A program made the translations under genes and the position numbers. A stretch of DNA of 64,000 bases, from positions 1-64,000 of the forward strand of contig RECN01000102.1 of assembly GCA_007694005.1 (NCBI GenBank), read 5' to 3'. The notes under the pieces are model-generated. The model did no database searches and was not told the DNA's origin. It saw nothing but the letters and a program-made list of their open reading frames with translations. Origin of the DNA: Spirochaetaceae bacterium (GTDB lineage: Bacteria; Spirochaetota; Spirochaetia; DSM-27196; SKKC01). This document shows positions 50,169 to 58,173 of this stretch, one piece after another (the stretch's first letter is position 1; each line of letters opens with the position of its first letter).

Positions 50169-51671
50169 ATGGCCCAAAGCAAGATTGATCCGGCGAAAGT
50201 GCAGCAGGCCGCACGCAGTGCGATTCCGCTGACTATCAAGAGTTACAAACTTCCACACGAGACTGAAGCACAGCTTGAAGAAGTGCTCGCCATCTTTTTG
50301 AAGGAGATCGGTCAGGAAGGCTTGCGCGATGCTTTAGGCTACTGTCTGCGCGAACTCGCGGTAAACGCAAAGAAAGCGAACACGAAACGCGTCTACTTCC
50401 AGCAGAAAGGTCTCAACATCGACGATGCTTCGGATTATCGGTCGGGAATGACCGGTTTCAAGGAAGACACCCTCAGTGACATAGACACGTACCTTGAACT
50501 GCAACGCCAGGCAGGGCTGTACGTCAAGGTCATTTTTCACTACAAGAGCCGGGTTCTGAACCTGTACGTCGCAAACAACGCGACGATAACCAGGAAGGAG
50601 CAGATGAGGGTCTACGACAGAATCGCGCGCAGTCGTGCCTTTAACAGTCTTGAGGAAGCGCTGACGAGCGTACTCGACGATTCGGAAGGCGCGGGTCTCG
50701 GTATTGTCATTATGGTGCTCATGCTCAAGAAAATGGGCTTGAGCGAAGATGCCTTTGACATCGACGTGAAAAACGGAGAGACCGTCGCACGTGTTCGCAT
50801 TCCGATGAGTGAAGTGCACGCCGAAGCGCTCGATACGGTATCACAGGAACTCGCGCGCCACATAGACAGCCTGCCCCGCTTCCCGGAAAACATCATGCAG
50901 CTTCAGAAGCTCATTGAAGACCCGGACTCGAATCTCAGCGAAATCAGCACGCAGATCTCGACCGACCCCTCACTGACCGCGGATCTCCTGAAGGTCGTAA
51001 ACTCCGCTCAGTTCATGCTCCCGAAAAAAGTAGACAGCATCACCGAGGCGGTGAAGCTCGTAGGAATGCGCGGATTGCGCAATCTTCTCTTCTCCTACGG
51101 AACGCAGAAAGTACTCGGTAACGAGACGGGCGAGACCCGCGCACTGTGGGCTCACTCCTACCGGACCGGATTCTACGCGTATTATCTGGCCAGAAACGTA
51201 TTGAAGAACCGCGACATCCTCGACGACGTATACGCAGGCGGCATCCTGCACGACATGGGGAAGATCATCTTTGCGAACGTTCACCCGGAGCTGATCGATA
51301 GAATCGAACAGTTCTGCCGCGATAAGGACATACACACCGACCTTTTCGAGGATCTTGCAAGCGGCATGAATCACGCTGAAATTGGCGGACTCGTTGCCGA
51401 ACGATGGAACTTTCCCGAGGCACTCATACAGGCCATCAGGTATCATCACGATCCCGTGAGTTGTGACCCGGTATACGCTGAGGTTGTTCGATCCGTATAC
51501 CTCGCAAACGCACTGTGTGACCGTCATTCGGACGGCATAACGCTTGATCACATCGATCCGGGAACACGCGAGCTGTACCGGCTGAGCAGCAACGAGCTTC
51601 TTCTGAAGATGAAGGAACGCCTGACGGACGCATTCATTCGCGAAACGAGAAAACAGGACCGGCTTGAGTAA
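50169..51671 (+). CDS. HDOD-domain signalling protein with N-terminal GHKL-like domain
   Basis: This 500-residue protein has two parts. Residues 40-215 resemble a histidine-kinase-type ATPase: an N-box-like ELAVNAKKAN (62-71) and a glycine-rich EGAGLGIVIMVLMLKKMG (173-190). The D-box equivalent is degenerate and no phospho-acceptor His domain is present, so ATP binding is possible but kinase activity is unlikely. Residues 225-430 form an HDOD domain with ILHDMGK (361-365) and a second RYHHDP motif. HDOD proteins act in bacterial signalling, often with second messengers or motility control. It stands alone behind its own promoter. Confidence 0.82.
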   Translation: MAQSKIDPAKVQQAARSAIPLTIKSYKLPHETEAQLEEVLAIFLKEIGQEGLRDALGYCLRELAVNAKKANTKRVYFQQKGLNIDDASDYRSGMTGFKEDTLSDIDTYLELQRQAGLYVKVIFHYKSRVLNLYVANNATITRKEQMRVYDRIARSRAFNSLEEALTSVLDDSEGAGLGIVIMVLMLKKMGLSEDAFDIDVKNGETVARVRIPMSEVHAEALDTVSQELARHIDSLPRFPENIMQLQKLIEDPDSNLSEISTQISTDPSLTADLLKVVNSAQFMLPKKVDSITEAVKLVGMRGLRNLLFSYGTQKVLGNETGETRALWAHSYRTGFYAYYLARNVLKNRDILDDVYAGGILHDMGKIIFANVHPELIDRIEQFCRDKDIHTDLFEDLASGMNHAEIGGLVAERWNFPEALIQAIRYHHDPVSCDPVYAEVVRSVYLANALCDRHSDGITLDHIDPGTRELYRLSSNELLLKMKERLTDAFIRETRKQDRLE

Positions 51672-51686
51672 GAGCGAAATGGTTTT

Positions 51687-51728
51687 TTGACCTCGGCATC
51701 TGTTGTATATATAATTTAATATATACAA
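51687..51728 (+). promoter_or_regulatory. Glutaredoxin promoter overlapped by a 26-bp palindrome
   Basis: TTGACC (51687-51692), a 17-bp spacer and a perfect TATAAT (51710-51715) make a strong promoter. A perfect inverted repeat (TTGTATATAT-N6-ATATATACAA, 51703-51728) covers the -10 and start site. A dimeric repressor, perhaps redox-responsive, is the simplest reading. Confidence 0.75.
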
Positions 51729-51746
51729 ACAAAAGCGAGGAAACGC

Positions 51747-51977
51747 ATGGCAGTCACGGTATACACAACACCATCCTGCACCTATTGCACGAAGGTAAAA
51801 AACTGGCTCCGCGAAAACGGTGTCAGGTTCAACGAGTACAACGTCGCTTCGGACCAGAGCCGAGCCGATGAGATGATGCGAAAAAGCGGCCAGATGGGTG
51901 TCCCGGTGGTCGATGTCAACGGAAAGATCATCATAGGTTTTCGTCAGGACGAAATACAGCGAGCCCTCAAGCGCTGA
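51747..51977 (+). CDS. Glutaredoxin-like protein (NrdH/YruB type)
   Basis: This 76-residue thioredoxin-fold protein has active site CTYC (11-14), the cis-Pro in VPVVDV (near 52-57) and the conserved GF near the C-terminus (IIIGFRQDEI). It reduces disulfides of small protein targets. The last codon is directly followed by the stop of the opposing methyltransferase gene, with no base between. A palindromic promoter precedes it. Confidence 0.9.
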   Translation: MAVTVYTTPSCTYCTKVKNWLRENGVRFNEYNVASDQSRADEMMRKSGQMGVPVVDVNGKIIIGFRQDEIQRALKR

Positions 51978-52847
51978 CTACCAGACCTCGCTGCGGCGAT
52001 CCTGTCGAGGAACGCATACACCGTGCTCGGCGAGCCGGACCGTCCACCAGCTCAGAACCGCTGTCAGCGCATTTGCGACATTCAGACTCTGCTTTGACCC
52101 ATACATCGGCAGGCTGACCAGACCGGCCGATGAGCGGGCGAGCTCCAGGGCGCGTTCCGACAGACCGAACTCTTCGTTCCCCACTAGAACGACACCACGA
52201 TCGGGAAACTCGAAGCGCTGCACAGGCACCCCTCCGGTCTCAAGCGCGAACACCGGCACCTCGGGCAGGTCCACCTCAAGGTCTACACTCCGCTGCACCG
52301 GCAACACGTACTCTGCACCCATAGACGCCCGAAGCAGCCGCGGGTGCGCCGGGTCCACGGTGGTACCCGCGAGTATACAGCGTTCCATTCCGAAGGCTTC
52401 GCTGCTGCGGATAATCGATCCCACGTTGTACGGGCTGCGAATGTCTTCTGCAAGAACGAGCGTGTCACGGAAGCAGCGTCCATTCGGGGAGTCTGCGGTT
52501 TCCGATCGATGAGGCGTGGTCGTGACGTCGGAGTCTCGAAGCCCGTAGTCCTCTACTATCGCGTGTTTCAACTCGTCCGCCGCGCGCAGTATCAACGATG
52601 CATCACCCGATTCGCTCAGCAGCCGCATGAGCCTGTCGGCAGAGCGATCTGCGTTCGGGGTGCCGGCAACATCCTTCCTGATAAGGCCGAGCAGTTCGTC
52701 GGTGCGCAGAGAACCAGTGGTAAGAACGATACTGCGAGGCTCAAAAGAGGCATCCGGACGGTGGGATCTGATGAATGTATCAAGAAGGCGCGCATACCAG
52801 CGAACCCGTCGGGAAGCTGGCTGCGCGGCGAGTTTTCGAATCGTCAA
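51978..52847 (-). CDS. TrmH/SpoU family RNA 2'-O-methyltransferase
   Basis: This 289-residue protein has an N-terminal helical region (1-120) and a C-terminal SPOUT domain with all three motifs: NVGSIIRSSEAFG (near 139-151), VLVGNEEFGLSE (near 222-233) and LPMYGSKQSLNVANA (near 249-263). It methylates a ribose 2'-OH in tRNA or rRNA using S-adenosylmethionine; the target nucleotide is not predictable. It is downstream of the ADH-like gene on the same strand (24 bp). Confidence 0.88.
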   Translation of the reverse strand: MTIRKLAAQPASRRVRWYARLLDTFIRSHRPDASFEPRSIVLTTGSLRTDELLGLIRKDVAGTPNADRSADRLMRLLSESGDASLILRAADELKHAIVEDYGLRDSDVTTTPHRSETADSPNGRCFRDTLVLAEDIRSPYNVGSIIRSSEAFGMERCILAGTTVDPAHPRLLRASMGAEYVLPVQRSVDLEVDLPEVPVFALETGGVPVQRFEFPDRGVVLVGNEEFGLSERALELARSSAGLVSLPMYGSKQSLNVANALTAVLSWWTVRLAEHGVCVPRQDRRSEVW

Positions 52848-52871
52848 AGAATACCCTGCCCGCAGGGGTCC

Positions 52872-54023
52872 CTACCAGGCCTGCTTCAGAATGTCGTAAA
52901 GCTCGTGTCCACCGACTGGTATAGGCAGAAAGCCCAGTGTCTCGAAGTCTGCAGCAGCATCAGCGACACGCGAAAGATCATCGAGCGAGAGATCGAGCTC
53001 CCGCAGGCGAGCCGGAAGGCCGGTCTTTGCCAGCAGTCGACGCGACACCACCGCGGCGGCGTTGTTTTTACGGTCGATCGCCTCATCGTGTTCACGATCC
53101 GCTCCGGCGAGAGCCTGTGCGATGCGACGGGACTTTTCCGGTCTTACGGAATCGAAATAGTCAAGAACGTAGGGGAGGAGTACGGTACCAACCCAGGATT
53201 TCGGGATGTCAAAATAGGAGTTCGCCGCGTACGCAATGGCTCCACCCGCTCCCTGCATGCTTGTGGCGAGTCCGAGTGCACACATGAAACTCGCTTCGGC
53301 TGCACGGGATCGTGGTCTGACGTCATCGGGGGCAGCCAGCACCTGATGCACACACTCCGCGAGAACTGCAATCGCGTTTACGAGCAGTGTGTCCGAGAAT
53401 GCGTTTGATCTCGTAGAAAGCATACCTTCCACACCGGCAAGGATCGTATCGATGAGAACCGCCGTATAGGACTTCGCGCTGAGTCCCGCAGCGAGCTTCG
53501 CGTCAAAAATCGCCAGTTTCATGAGATTTGGAGGCAACTTGACGACCCAGGGTTCACGACCGGAACTTCCGGTCACGACACAGTAGTCCTTGAACATAAG
53601 GTGATTTCGGCAGCTGGCAGGGACTTCCAGGTACGCGACGGGTCTGGCCGCGGCCCCGATCGCCATGGCTTCACGAACGGTGCCTGCCTGGCCACTGAAT
53701 GAAGCGACCACACGGGCAGCGGAAAGCACTCTCATTCCCCCGAGACCGATGACAAACTCGCAGCGTCCAGCTCGTGCCAGCCCGAGCGCGTGGTTGATCT
53801 GAGATGAATCACTCGAACCATCGAGCTCATCGAATACAATGACGTGTTTCCCGGTACGCTCAAGCTGTGTCACGACCCGGTCGACCGCACCAGTCTCTCT
53901 CACGACACTTTCGGTCAAAAGAACACACCTCGTTCCGTACTCAGCTGTTTCTGCTGCAATGCGGGCGACGGAATCGGTGCCGACAATTACCCTGCCGGGA
54001 ATGTCATAAACGAGATCGTGCAT
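52872..54023 (-). CDS. Iron-containing alcohol dehydrogenase fold protein, metal site lost
   Basis: This 383-residue protein aligns over its length with the group III (Fe-containing) ADH fold. Family signposts are kept, such as IPxSW-LLPYV (274-286) and the ID...EGMLSTRSNAFSD region (191-211). But the metal ligands are not. The first Asp is present (D192), while the His that follows four residues later is Ala196. The HxxxH pair near 261-265 is Gly261/Tyr265, and the PHG histidine is Lys275. The dinucleotide motif GGGS is GGMR (95-98). So a normal Fe/Zn alcohol dehydrogenase activity is unlikely. It may be a pseudoenzyme or have another activity. Confidence 0.75.
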   Translation of the reverse strand: MHDLVYDIPGRVIVGTDSVARIAAETAEYGTRCVLLTESVVRETGAVDRVVTQLERTGKHVIVFDELDGSSDSSQINHALGLARAGRCEFVIGLGGMRVLSAARVVASFSGQAGTVREAMAIGAAARPVAYLEVPASCRNHLMFKDYCVVTGSSGREPWVVKLPPNLMKLAIFDAKLAAGLSAKSYTAVLIDTILAGVEGMLSTRSNAFSDTLLVNAIAVLAECVHQVLAAPDDVRPRSRAAEASFMCALGLATSMQGAGGAIAYAANSYFDIPKSWVGTVLLPYVLDYFDSVRPEKSRRIAQALAGADREHDEAIDRKNNAAAVVSRRLLAKTGLPARLRELDLSLDDLSRVADAAADFETLGFLPIPVGGHELYDILKQAW

Positions 54024-54113
54024 TACACAGCCTCCATTGGCAAAATCGGTGAGAATGAGCGGCCATTACCGTAGAGCATACAGGATCGCAGGACGAAATC
54101 AAGTACATACACA

Positions 54114-54137
54114 AACGGACGCTCTCAAGCGTCCGTT
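54114..54137 (-). terminator. Terminator hairpin after flgM
   Basis: AACGGACGCT and AGCGTCCGTT form a perfect 10-bp stem with a 4-nt CTCA loop. On the minus strand it is followed by a T-rich run (TTTGTGT). It lies 43 bp past the flgM stop and would end flgM transcription before the ADH-like gene. Confidence 0.65.
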
Positions 54138-54179
54138 CTCTTCGATAATAATTACTGTTTCTGTCGGCTGGGTTTCGCG

Positions 54180-54467
54180 TCAGGATAATCCGAATACGTC
54201 CATGACCCGGTCGGCCACGGTATTTAGTACGGCGTCGTTCAGATAGGAAGGATCCTGAAGCTTTGCTTTGGCTTCCGCGATCCGGTCTGCACGCACGTCG
54301 TCGGTCGCTCGCACATCCTGCTGCAGTCTGTACACGTCCGCCTTGAGCCTTGCTTCATCAGAAAAAGCCACACTGTCGGATGGCGCAGACCGCTGTGGTT
54401 CCTGGGCTCGACCAGTGCGATTAACGGGTTGATTCGGTTGTATCGGGCCAATTCCTTCGATCGTCAT
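54180..54467 (-). CDS. flgM: FlgM-like anti-sigma-28 factor
   Basis: The ATG at 54467 gives 95 residues; the longer frame to 54566 would include the promoter. The N-terminal half is disordered and rich in Pro, Gln and Ser. The C-terminal half has the helix pattern of FlgM: ADVYRLQQDV, then VRADRIAEAKAKLQD and a final VADRVMDVFGL. FlgM holds sigma-28 inactive until the flagellar hook is complete, then is exported or otherwise released. The sigma-28-like promoter directly upstream supports the call strongly. Confidence 0.8.
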   Translation of the reverse strand: MTIEGIGPIQPNQPVNRTGRAQEPQRSAPSDSVAFSDEARLKADVYRLQQDVRATDDVRADRIAEAKAKLQDPSYLNDAVLNTVADRVMDVFGLS

Positions 54468-54491
54468 AAGACGCTGTTCCTTCCACTCAAT

Positions 54492-54519
54492 ATATCGACC
54501 ATAGATCCGGTAATCTTTA
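54492..54519 (-). promoter_or_regulatory. flgM: Sigma-28 (FliA) type promoter of flgM
   Basis: The minus strand reads TAAAGATT-N12-GTCGATAT, against the sigma-28 consensus TAAAGTTT-N11-GCCGATAA (7 of 8 and 6 of 8 matches). The start site would be about 20 nt before the flgM ATG. FlgM is a typical sigma-28 target, giving negative feedback. Confidence 0.7.
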
Positions 54520-54529
54520 CACCTATAGT

Positions 54530-55210
54530 CTAATGTATTCGTGCCGCCCGTACAAGGACAGCGCACTCACCTTTGATCTGCGAACGGGAAGACAGGAGCT
54601 CGAGTACGTCTCGCACATTTCCCGCCACTATCTCCTCAAAGGCCTTCGTCATTTCCCTCCCGATTACAACGTCGGCTTCAGGAGATACATCGGCAAGATC
54701 GCCCATCATCTTGATAATTCTGTGCGGTGACTCGTACACAACGAAGCTTTCTCCGCGCGCTACGAGCTCAGAAAGCCGTTTCTTCCGTTTTCCTGACTTG
54801 GGGCTCAGAAATCCGTCAAACAGAACAGTCCGGCCAACCGGCCCGGCGACACTCACGAGCGCGGTAAGAGCAGACACACCGGGGACGGGGACGATTCTGT
54901 GCCCCGCCTGTCGACAGGCTTCTACCAGGGCTGCTCCGGGATCGCTGACGCCCGGCGTACCGGCGTCGGTGACCAGCGACACCCGCTCCAGGTCACCGAT
55001 GCGCCTGACCAGAGAGGCCACCGCCTGAGCATCACTGTGGGCGTGGAATGCCGCGGTCTGTACGTGGATGTCGAAATGTGACAGGAGCTTTCGCGTGTGT
55101 CGTGTGTCTTCGCAGACAACAAGATCGCTTTCGCGTAGCGTCCGAAGCCCTCGCAGCGTCATATCGTCAAGATTGCCGATCGGCGTCGCGACGACATAGA
55201 GTTCAGCCAT
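54530..55210 (-). CDS. rsmI: 16S rRNA 2'-O-methyltransferase RsmI
   Basis: From the ATG at 55210 (GGAGG 5 nt before) the protein is 226 residues. It has the tetrapyrrole-methylase fold of RsmI: LYVVATPIGNLDDMT (4-18), EDTRHTRKLL, VTDAGTPGVSDPG and YESPHRI. It methylates the ribose of C1402 in 16S rRNA. The usual C-terminal extension of longer RsmI forms is absent. The first 8 bp overlap the end of lnt. Confidence 0.93.
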   Translation of the reverse strand: MAELYVVATPIGNLDDMTLRGLRTLRESDLVVCEDTRHTRKLLSHFDIHVQTAAFHAHSDAQAVASLVRRIGDLERVSLVTDAGTPGVSDPGAALVEACRQAGHRIVPVPGVSALTALVSVAGPVGRTVLFDGFLSPKSGKRKKRLSELVARGESFVVYESPHRIIKMMGDLADVSPEADVVIGREMTKAFEEIVAGNVRDVLELLSSRSQIKGECAVLVRAARIH

Positions 55211-57383
55211 GGTACCTCCGACGCGCACGGCGAAGACGGAGACCCTGATACGGAAGCGCGATGACCAGGAAAAAGCCCGTAACAAGGCCGGAAAGCAGGG
55301 GAAACCAGTCCCCGAGACGGGTATAGACGGTCGTCGGCAACTCGGTCGCGATTGGAACATCGCGTACCATGTACGCTTCCTCGAAGTACGGAAGCGTCTC
55401 AAGAATCCGGCCGTAGGGATCAACGTGGGCGGTAAGGCCACTCGCCGTCGAGCGCAACAGCTGTCGTCGATTTTCAACGGCACGGAACATGCCTCCGGCG
55501 AAGTGCTGTTTGGCCTGCACCTCGGTCAGTGACCAGTAATCGTTCGTCAGGTTCAGGATGACCTCTGCCCCGGCAAGAACGAACTGCCGTACCTCGTTCG
55601 GAAACACATCTTCAAAGCAGATCGGTGTGGAGAATCGAAAAAGCGGATGCTCGAACACGGTACGTTCGCGCCCGGGCTCCCAGAGGTTGATGTCGAAGGT
55701 CTGAAGTAGCTCGTAGACCTCCGGAAGGATGTCGCGATAGGGAAAGTACTCGGTGAACGGGACAAGCTTGATCTTCCGGTAGGTCTCCCGGCGCTCACCG
55801 GTATCGCTGAAAAGCACCGCAGCGTTGAAGCTGTTGCGGCTCAGTTCCCGTCTTCTCAAGTCACGTACGACCTCGTAATCGTCGTTCCCGGTAAGCAGCC
55901 AGGTGCCGATAGACCGCTGCCAGGCGAGAAAATCATTCACGATAGGCGTCAAAGCACCGGGAGGATCCTCAGCTGCCCAGCGGCGGATGTTCGGTACAAA
56001 CGCTGTCTCCGACCAGGCGATGATATCCGGGTCCTCCCGCAGACTCTCACGGGTGAGTCGCTGAAGAATCGAGAGCGTCTGTCGATACTGCGCCTGCCGT
56101 GGGTCGGTGTTCTGCTGAATCAGGGCAACCCGTACGCTCCGCTCCGGTTCTTCGGCATGGTCGGCATAGACGAGAACCACGTGACCGACAAACCACACCA
56201 CAAGAGCAAGGGTAATACCGGCGGTGGCGGGAGCCATCCCGTGTACCATGCCCCGGCGGTCCAGTCTCGCGTCTCTCGTCCCTCTCGCGCCTCTCGTTCC
56301 GGAAAGCGGGTGCCGCCCCTCGGACCAGCCGGTGAGGCGGCGAAGACTTTCTGCCAGACCGGCATTCACCAGAAGCACGACGAAGCTCACACCCCATACG
56401 CCGGTAAGCGATGCGAGCTGTATGAGAGCGGTGTTGGCGTACTGTGAGTGCGCCGTCAGTACCCAGGGGTAGCCGAGAAAACCCGATGAGCGGAGAAACT
56501 CGAAAAGCGTCCAGGAAAACGGCAGAATCAGTAGCGACCACCCGGGAAAACGACGCAGGAGCACAGTGGTCGGAAGCATGTAGAGGACGTAGAACCCGAA
56601 AAAAAGCACAACGGCAAACTGCAGGGATACGAGATTGAACGTCGAAAGCCAGTAGTTCGACAGGAGCGTGACAAGCGTACCGAAGATCACACCGTAGAAG
56701 GCTCCGCGGAGCCGCTCGTGCACCTGCAGAACCAGGAACAGTGGCACAAGGGCGAACCAGGCAAACAGCGGCTGCCCTTCGAGATGCTGGCCGTTCGGGA
56801 ATGCAAGTACCTGAAGAATGACTGCGCATCCGACCAGAAGCAGACTCCACGTGGCAACACGCGACTTCGGACCCGGCCAGGAGGCTGCCACCAGTCGGGA
56901 ATACAGGAGGCGCGGCACGACGTAGCAGATTACGTTCACGACGAGGAAGGGCAGGAAACGCAGCAGGGTAACGGCGCGTTCGGTTTCGGTATCGAGCGCA
57001 AGCCGGAGAACACCGGTATCCTCGATAAAACGGTCCACGTAATCCATGTTCGCATTCAGAGCGTAGAAGTATGCGAACAGATAGAAGATTACCGTGAAGG
57101 ACAGGAGCAGCTCCGGCACAAAGAGCGCCCGCTTCAGACGTTTCCGTGAAAACCCCGGCGGAGTCAGCAGCATGACGCAGCCCCAGATCAGGTGCAGGAC
57201 CAGGAGCAGAAGGACCGGAATATCGGCCGGACCGCTGCCGTCAACGGGAACCGGTCCCGCGACAGAGAAGAACAGGGCGACAGCGCCTGCAGCCAGGTAC
57301 AGAACCGCAGCGATCCGTGCTGCTGTACGGCCCACGTATGCATCAATCGGCATGATATGGTAGCCTACACCAGCGAAGGTCAT
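55203..57383 (-). CDS. lnt: Apolipoprotein N-acyltransferase, long form
   Basis: The protein has 726 residues, about 200 more than usual. Lnt adds the third acyl chain to mature lipoproteins. The C-terminal nitrilase-like domain has the Glu-Lys-Cys triad in WSETAF, KIKLVPFTEYFP and CFEDVF (about residues 470-620). The core membrane part includes FEFLRSSGFLGYPWVL. The extra N-terminal 190 residues hold about five more membrane helices. Either the ATG at 57383 or that at 57353 may be the start. Together with LspA it shows full diderm-style lipoprotein maturation. Confidence 0.9.
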   Translation of the reverse strand: MTFAGVGYHIMPIDAYVGRTAARIAAVLYLAAGAVALFFSVAGPVPVDGSGPADIPVLLLLVLHLIWGCVMLLTPPGFSRKRLKRALFVPELLLSFTVIFYLFAYFYALNANMDYVDRFIEDTGVLRLALDTETERAVTLLRFLPFLVVNVICYVVPRLLYSRLVAASWPGPKSRVATWSLLLVGCAVILQVLAFPNGQHLEGQPLFAWFALVPLFLVLQVHERLRGAFYGVIFGTLVTLLSNYWLSTFNLVSLQFAVVLFFGFYVLYMLPTTVLLRRFPGWSLLILPFSWTLFEFLRSSGFLGYPWVLTAHSQYANTALIQLASLTGVWGVSFVVLLVNAGLAESLRRLTGWSEGRHPLSGTRGARGTRDARLDRRGMVHGMAPATAGITLALVVWFVGHVVLVYADHAEEPERSVRVALIQQNTDPRQAQYRQTLSILQRLTRESLREDPDIIAWSETAFVPNIRRWAAEDPPGALTPIVNDFLAWQRSIGTWLLTGNDDYEVVRDLRRRELSRNSFNAAVLFSDTGERRETYRKIKLVPFTEYFPYRDILPEVYELLQTFDINLWEPGRERTVFEHPLFRFSTPICFEDVFPNEVRQFVLAGAEVILNLTNDYWSLTEVQAKQHFAGGMFRAVENRRQLLRSTASGLTAHVDPYGRILETLPYFEEAYMVRDVPIATELPTTVYTRLGDWFPLLSGLVTGFFLVIALPYQGLRLRRARRRYHG

Positions 57384-57403
57384 TATTCCACGGCCAGGAA
57401 GGC

Positions 57404-57433
57404 TTGACCTTTACCCTCCGGCATCGGTAGAAT
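57404..57433 (+). promoter_or_regulatory. Promoter of the rpmG-rpmB cluster
   Basis: TTGACC (57404-57409), an 18-bp spacer and TAGAAT (57428-57433) form a good sigma-70-type promoter. The -35 TTGACC is the same as in the HDOD and glutaredoxin promoters of this window. Confidence 0.55.
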
Positions 57434-57479
57434 CCTTATTCCTCGCATAATATGTGAAATAATTAACTGGAGGCGGAGT

Positions 57480-57650
57480 ATGCCCGGACAAATCTCCAAG
57501 AATGCACGCCGTGAAGGCGCCAAAGAACTCGTCAGCCGATGGGGTGGAAAAATCTCCATGAAGTCGGTTTTTGAGAACGGCAAGATCCGTCACTATGCGG
57601 TGTGCGACAAGACAGGAAAGGAAGCTCGCAGGCCCAAGGACCTCATGTAG
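57480..57650 (+). CDS. Small basic protein upstream of rpmG, unknown
   Basis: A 56-codon gene begins with ATG 57480 behind a strong GGAGGCGGAGT ribosome-binding site. The product is basic (many Lys/Arg), with a W-G-G turn near 21-23 and a single Cys. It ends 43 bp before rpmG and shares its promoter, so it may act with the ribosome. I do not recognise it. The clear ribosome-binding site and lack of any competing frame support it as real. Confidence 0.6.
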   Translation: MPGQISKNARREGAKELVSRWGGKISMKSVFENGKIRHYAVCDKTGKEARRPKDLM

Positions 57651-57693
57651 GCTCAGGCCCGGACACCGTACATAAGACGAAAGAGGTTGGTAT

Positions 57694-57864
57694 ATGGCAA
57701 AACCAAAAGGTGGATTCCAGAGAGTGCGGCTGAAAAGCACCGAAAGTCCGCACTGTTACTACACCGTAAAGAACAAGCGTAACACTCCCAACAAAATGGA
57801 GTTCATGAAGTATGACCCTGTTATACGGAAGCACGTTCTCTACAAGGAAACGGGGAAGGTATAA
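57694..57864 (+). CDS. rpmG: Ribosomal protein bL33
   Basis: A 56-residue bL33 of the large subunit: start RVRLKSTES, central [21 protein letters not shown], and basic end. It has a single Cys and lacks the two CxxC pairs of zinc-binding bL33, so it is the zinc-independent (C-) type. AGAGG precedes ATG. It is followed after 2 bp by rpmB. Confidence 0.95.
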   Translation: MAKPKGGFQRVRLKSTESPHCYYTVKNKRNTPNKMEFMKYDPVIRKHVLYKETGKV

Positions 57865-57866
57865 GT

Positions 57867-58106
57867 ATGTCACGTGTATGCAAACTCACAGGAAAGAAGC
57901 CTCTCGCCGGGAACCGTGTTTCACACGCGAACAATAAAACCCGGCACATGCAGCGGCCGAATATTCAGAAGAAGAGTATTTTTGTCCCCGAACTTGGCCG
58001 ATCGGTTACCGTGCGTCTCTCGACACGCGCTCTTCGGACTGTCACGAAGAACGGTCTCATGCAGTACCTCAAGAAAGAGGGACTCAAGATCAAGGATATT
58101 CAGTAA
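57867..58106 (+). CDS. rpmB: Ribosomal protein bL28
   Basis: A 79-residue bL28: CKLTGKKPLAGNRVSHANNKT start and a SVTVRLSTRALRTV core. Only one Cys is present, so this too is the zinc-independent form. Both small-subunit-independent proteins of this pair are of the non-zinc type, which would keep ribosomes assembling when zinc is short. A strong terminator follows. Confidence 0.95.
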   Translation: MSRVCKLTGKKPLAGNRVSHANNKTRHMQRPNIQKKSIFVPELGRSVTVRLSTRALRTVTKNGLMQYLKKEGLKIKDIQ

Positions 58107-58131
58107 GCGTTTCTGTTACGCGTTCTGTAAA

Positions 58132-58161
58132 AGCCTGCACGCTTCGATGCAGGCTTTTTTT
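58132..58161 (+). terminator. Intrinsic terminator after rpmB
   Basis: AGCCTGCA and TGCAGGCT form a perfect 8-bp stem with an 8-nt loop, followed by a run of T. It lies 25 bp after the rpmB stop. Confidence 0.92.
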
Positions 58162-58173
58162 ATGCCCGCGTGA

